Below, piece by piece: positions 3,426-5,142 of a DNA stretch of 5,142 nt. The notes under the pieces are model-generated. The model made no database searches. It was not told where the DNA came from and worked only from the letters and a program-made list of their open reading frames with translations. Every line of letters begins with the position of its first letter. The stretch's first letter is position 1. The translations under genes were made by a program, and so were the position numbers. Source of the DNA: Actinomycetota bacterium (lineage in GTDB: Bacteria; Actinomycetota; Actinomycetes; S36-B12); NCBI GenBank assembly GCA_016870425.1, contig VGBQ01000180.1, positions 1 through 5,142 of the forward strand, written 5' to 3'.

Positions 3426-5142
3426 GTGGACGACGAGGTGGTGCCTCACGTGTCTGAGGGCGCGCTGCCCGTCACGCGACGCACGCTCCTCGGAGGCGCC
3501 GGCGTCGTTGCAGCGGCGCTGGCGATCCCCGGCACGGCCGATGCCGCCCTCAAGGTGATCACCAGCCGGTCCGGTGCCCTGAACTTCGCGATCCGCGATC
3601 GCGAGAGCATGCAGCGGCTCGCGCTCTCCTTCGCCAACGCTCGCATCAGCGCCGGCCGCATCGTGCCGGACGGGCGAAGCGCAGCCACCATGGTCGTCGA
3701 CGTCGGGCCTCAGGCGCTGATTGAGGAGATCACCTCAGCGGCGGCTCCAGCGGTGCCGGTGGATGCTCGCCTCGCGCGAAGCAGTCGTCTGGCCTTCACC
3801 CTCCCTCGGGGAGGCTTGCCTGCGACCCGCGCAGGGCTGCTCACGTGGCTTGCGTGCGAGCCGCGTGTCACTGCGCTCGGCGCCTATCCGGCAGAGGAGC
3901 GGATCCCGCCCGCTGACGTCGTCTACGGCAATCCTGCCGCGACTCAGACGGCCATCGAGATCCCGTGGTTCATGGTGGTGTCACCCAGCGATGAATCCGG
4001 CTGGGAGCACCCGCTCGTCGGTCCCACGCGCGATGGCCGGACCGAGGTGTGGCATACGCACCTGGCCACCCGCACCTTCGACGACAAGGGTGCCCCGATC
4101 GGCTACGACCACTCCAGTGACACGGTGCGCGTTGTCTGGCTGCGCGACAAGCAGGCCTCGCGCATGCTGGGGACGACGCCGGCTGGGATCGTTCGCACCG
4201 CAGGCTCGGACGATTACCCGTTCGAGATGCGTCCCAATCCGCAGGATCGCTCCGATATCGGCCGACTCACCGGCATGACGTCCAATGCCGCCGGCACCGC
4301 GGCGGTCAAGGGCGGGGTGGCGGATCCGGTCGAGGTCGATCTCACACTCTCCGCGCTGGGCGGCACGATGCGCGCCTCGGGGGCTTGGAATGAGCCTGGC
4401 GTCTCCAGTCTCACCTCGTGGCAGCAGCGCACCTGGGATGGACGCGACACCTACATCCGCACGACGCGCCGCGGCTTCGTCTACCCCTTTGCTGCGCCGG
4501 CGACCCTCGTGGAGGAGGTCACGCGCGAGTTCCTCGCCGATCGCTCGGGGACCGTGCGAGCCTTCGAGCGACTCAGTCAGCGGGTCATCATCAACGTCGC
4601 GTCAATGGATCTGGACGCTGCTGACGGCGTGCCGCATGCCGGGCTCGGAGCGCCGTTCTCGCGGGTGACCTTCCGCACGCGCGCGACTCCCGCGATCACG
4701 GGCGTGGCCACTCCTCTCAGCGGGGAGTGGCGGGGTGTCACGGTCTTCGTGCCCGAGCTTGCCGGCGGTGAGCCCTTCGCCTTCACGATCACCGGTCGTG
4801 ATCGAGCCGGGCACTCGATCGCTTTCGAGATGCCGCTGCTCTTCGCTGAGGACAAGCTCGTGAGCCTCAAGCCCTCCGGCTCGGCCCGGGCCAACTTCAC
4901 CAAGACGGGCTCGCGCGCGCTGCGCACCTACTACAACGGCCTGCCCGAGGCGAAGCGCCGCGCCAACATGCGCGGGGCGTATGTCGGCTTCGCGGCATCG
5001 GCCGATGGCTCCACTTCGATGCCGACGGCGAGCCTGGACTGGCACCTCGACATCGGTACGCCGCGCGGCTCGAGCAGCGACCTTGCTCGCGAGCGGCGCC
5101 CCTACTCCTTCCCGCGCATGGAGCGCGCCACCATCAACGTCG
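3426..5142 (+). CDS. Large Tat-exported protein of unknown function, C-terminus cut off by the window edge
   Basis: The frame is open for 572 codons from GTG 3426 to the right edge. The N-terminus is a Tat signal: an 18-residue n-region, TRRTLL at 17-22 with the twin arginines R18-R19, a mild hydrophobic stretch 23-35, and an A-D-A site with cleavage likely after A40. Export of a folded protein is therefore expected. Only one cysteine (C144) is visible and no membrane helix follows. Distinctive conserved-looking blocks are IEIPWFMVVSPSDESGWEHP (177-196), GRTEVWHTHLATR (204-216), TVRVVWLRD (233-241) and DTYIRTTRRGFVYPF (341-355). From memory, unverified, similar blocks of the form IEIP...LSP...W.H and GRTELWHTRL occur in large uncharacterised bacterial proteins. 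No known catalytic motif, repeat or cell-wall anchor is visible. It is divergent from vapBC and has its own promoter and ribosome site. Real gene: near certain. Function: unknown. Confidence 0.88.
   Translation, partial: MDDEVVPHVSEGALPVTRRTLLGGAGVVAAALAIPGTADAALKVITSRSGALNFAIRDRESMQRLALSFANARISAGRIVPDGRSAATMVVDVGPQALIEEITSAAAPAVPVDARLARSSRLAFTLPRGGLPATRAGLLTWLACEPRVTALGAYPAEERIPPADVVYGNPAATQTAIEIPWFMVVSPSDESGWEHPLVGPTRDGRTEVWHTHLATRTFDDKGAPIGYDHSSDTVRVVWLRDKQASRMLGTTPAGIVRTAGSDDYPFEMRPNPQDRSDIGRLTGMTSNAAGTAAVKGGVADPVEVDLTLSALGGTMRASGAWNEPGVSSLTSWQQRTWDGRDTYIRTTRRGFVYPFAAPATLVEEVTREFLADRSGTVRAFERLSQRVIINVASMDLDAADGVPHAGLGAPFSRVTFRTRATPAITGVATPLSGEWRGVTVFVPELAGGEPFAFTITGRDRAGHSIAFEMPLLFAEDKLVSLKPSGSARANFTKTGSRALRTYYNGLPEAKRRANMRGAYVGFAASADGSTSMPTASLDWHLDIGTPRGSSSDLARERRPYSFPRMERATINV
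4707..4731. repeat. Intragenic inverted repeat with 8-bp arms
   Basis: GCCACTCC (4707-4714) and GGAGTGGC (4724-4731) are perfect arms around a 9-base loop. The repeat lies within the coding sequence of the Tat-exported protein, at residues 428-436 (ATPLSGEWR). No U-tract follows, so it is not a terminator. It is probably incidental in GC-rich DNA, or a local mRNA hairpin. Confidence 0.3.

Noticed and set aside
3587..3603. Tandem CGCGATC followed by the palindrome CGCGATCGCG
   Set aside because: It encodes ordinary residues (F-A-I-R-D-R-E) inside the Tat-exported protein and is a common motif in GC-rich coding DNA.
3446..5045. Various open frames on both strands within the Tat-exported protein gene
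   Set aside because: They are short, lack ribosome sites and domains, and are contradicted by the uninterrupted 572-codon frame.

Overview
The window comes from a GC-rich bacterium, most probably an actinomycete. The clearest marker is a complete small DUF3046 gene (1144-1329), a family essentially confined to Actinobacteria. The strongly G/C-biased third codon positions, a GTG start, a Tat-type signal peptide and short TANNNT-type -10 boxes placed directly before start codons all fit. I cannot assign a genus.

Layout: (1) 1-1000, minus strand: the N-terminal 333 residues of an exported protein of unknown function, running off the left edge. (2) 1001-1143: a divergent intergenic region with a strong ribosome binding site for the minus gene, two GC-rich inverted repeats and a probable leaderless promoter for the plus gene. 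(3) 1144-1329 and 1355-2614, plus strand: the DUF3046 protein, then a 419-residue 12-helix MFS transporter. (4) 3275 down to 2621, minus strand: a complete toxin-antitoxin operon, an AbrB-fold antitoxin (VapB type) followed with overlap by a PIN-domain ribonuclease toxin (VapC type). It converges on the transporter gene with only 6 bases between stop codons. (5) 3276-3425: a divergent intergenic region with the vapBC promoter and a candidate operator, a short sequence resembling a tRNA 3' end, and a leadered promoter for the last gene. (6) 3426-5142, plus strand: the first 572 residues of a large Tat-exported protein of unknown function, running off the right edge.

How they work together: VapB and VapC form one functional unit, with an autoregulatory site readable in the sequence. 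The other genes show no evident shared pathway. The two exported proteins point outward and are cut by the window, so any larger system they belong to lies outside. No gap above 300 bases lacks a gene. No CRISPR array, insertion sequence, complete RNA gene or origin was seen. The most interesting points are the two uncharacterised exported proteins, the VapBC control region, and the split between genes with strong Shine-Dalgarno leaders (both exported proteins) and genes that look leaderless (DUF3046, transporter, antitoxin).
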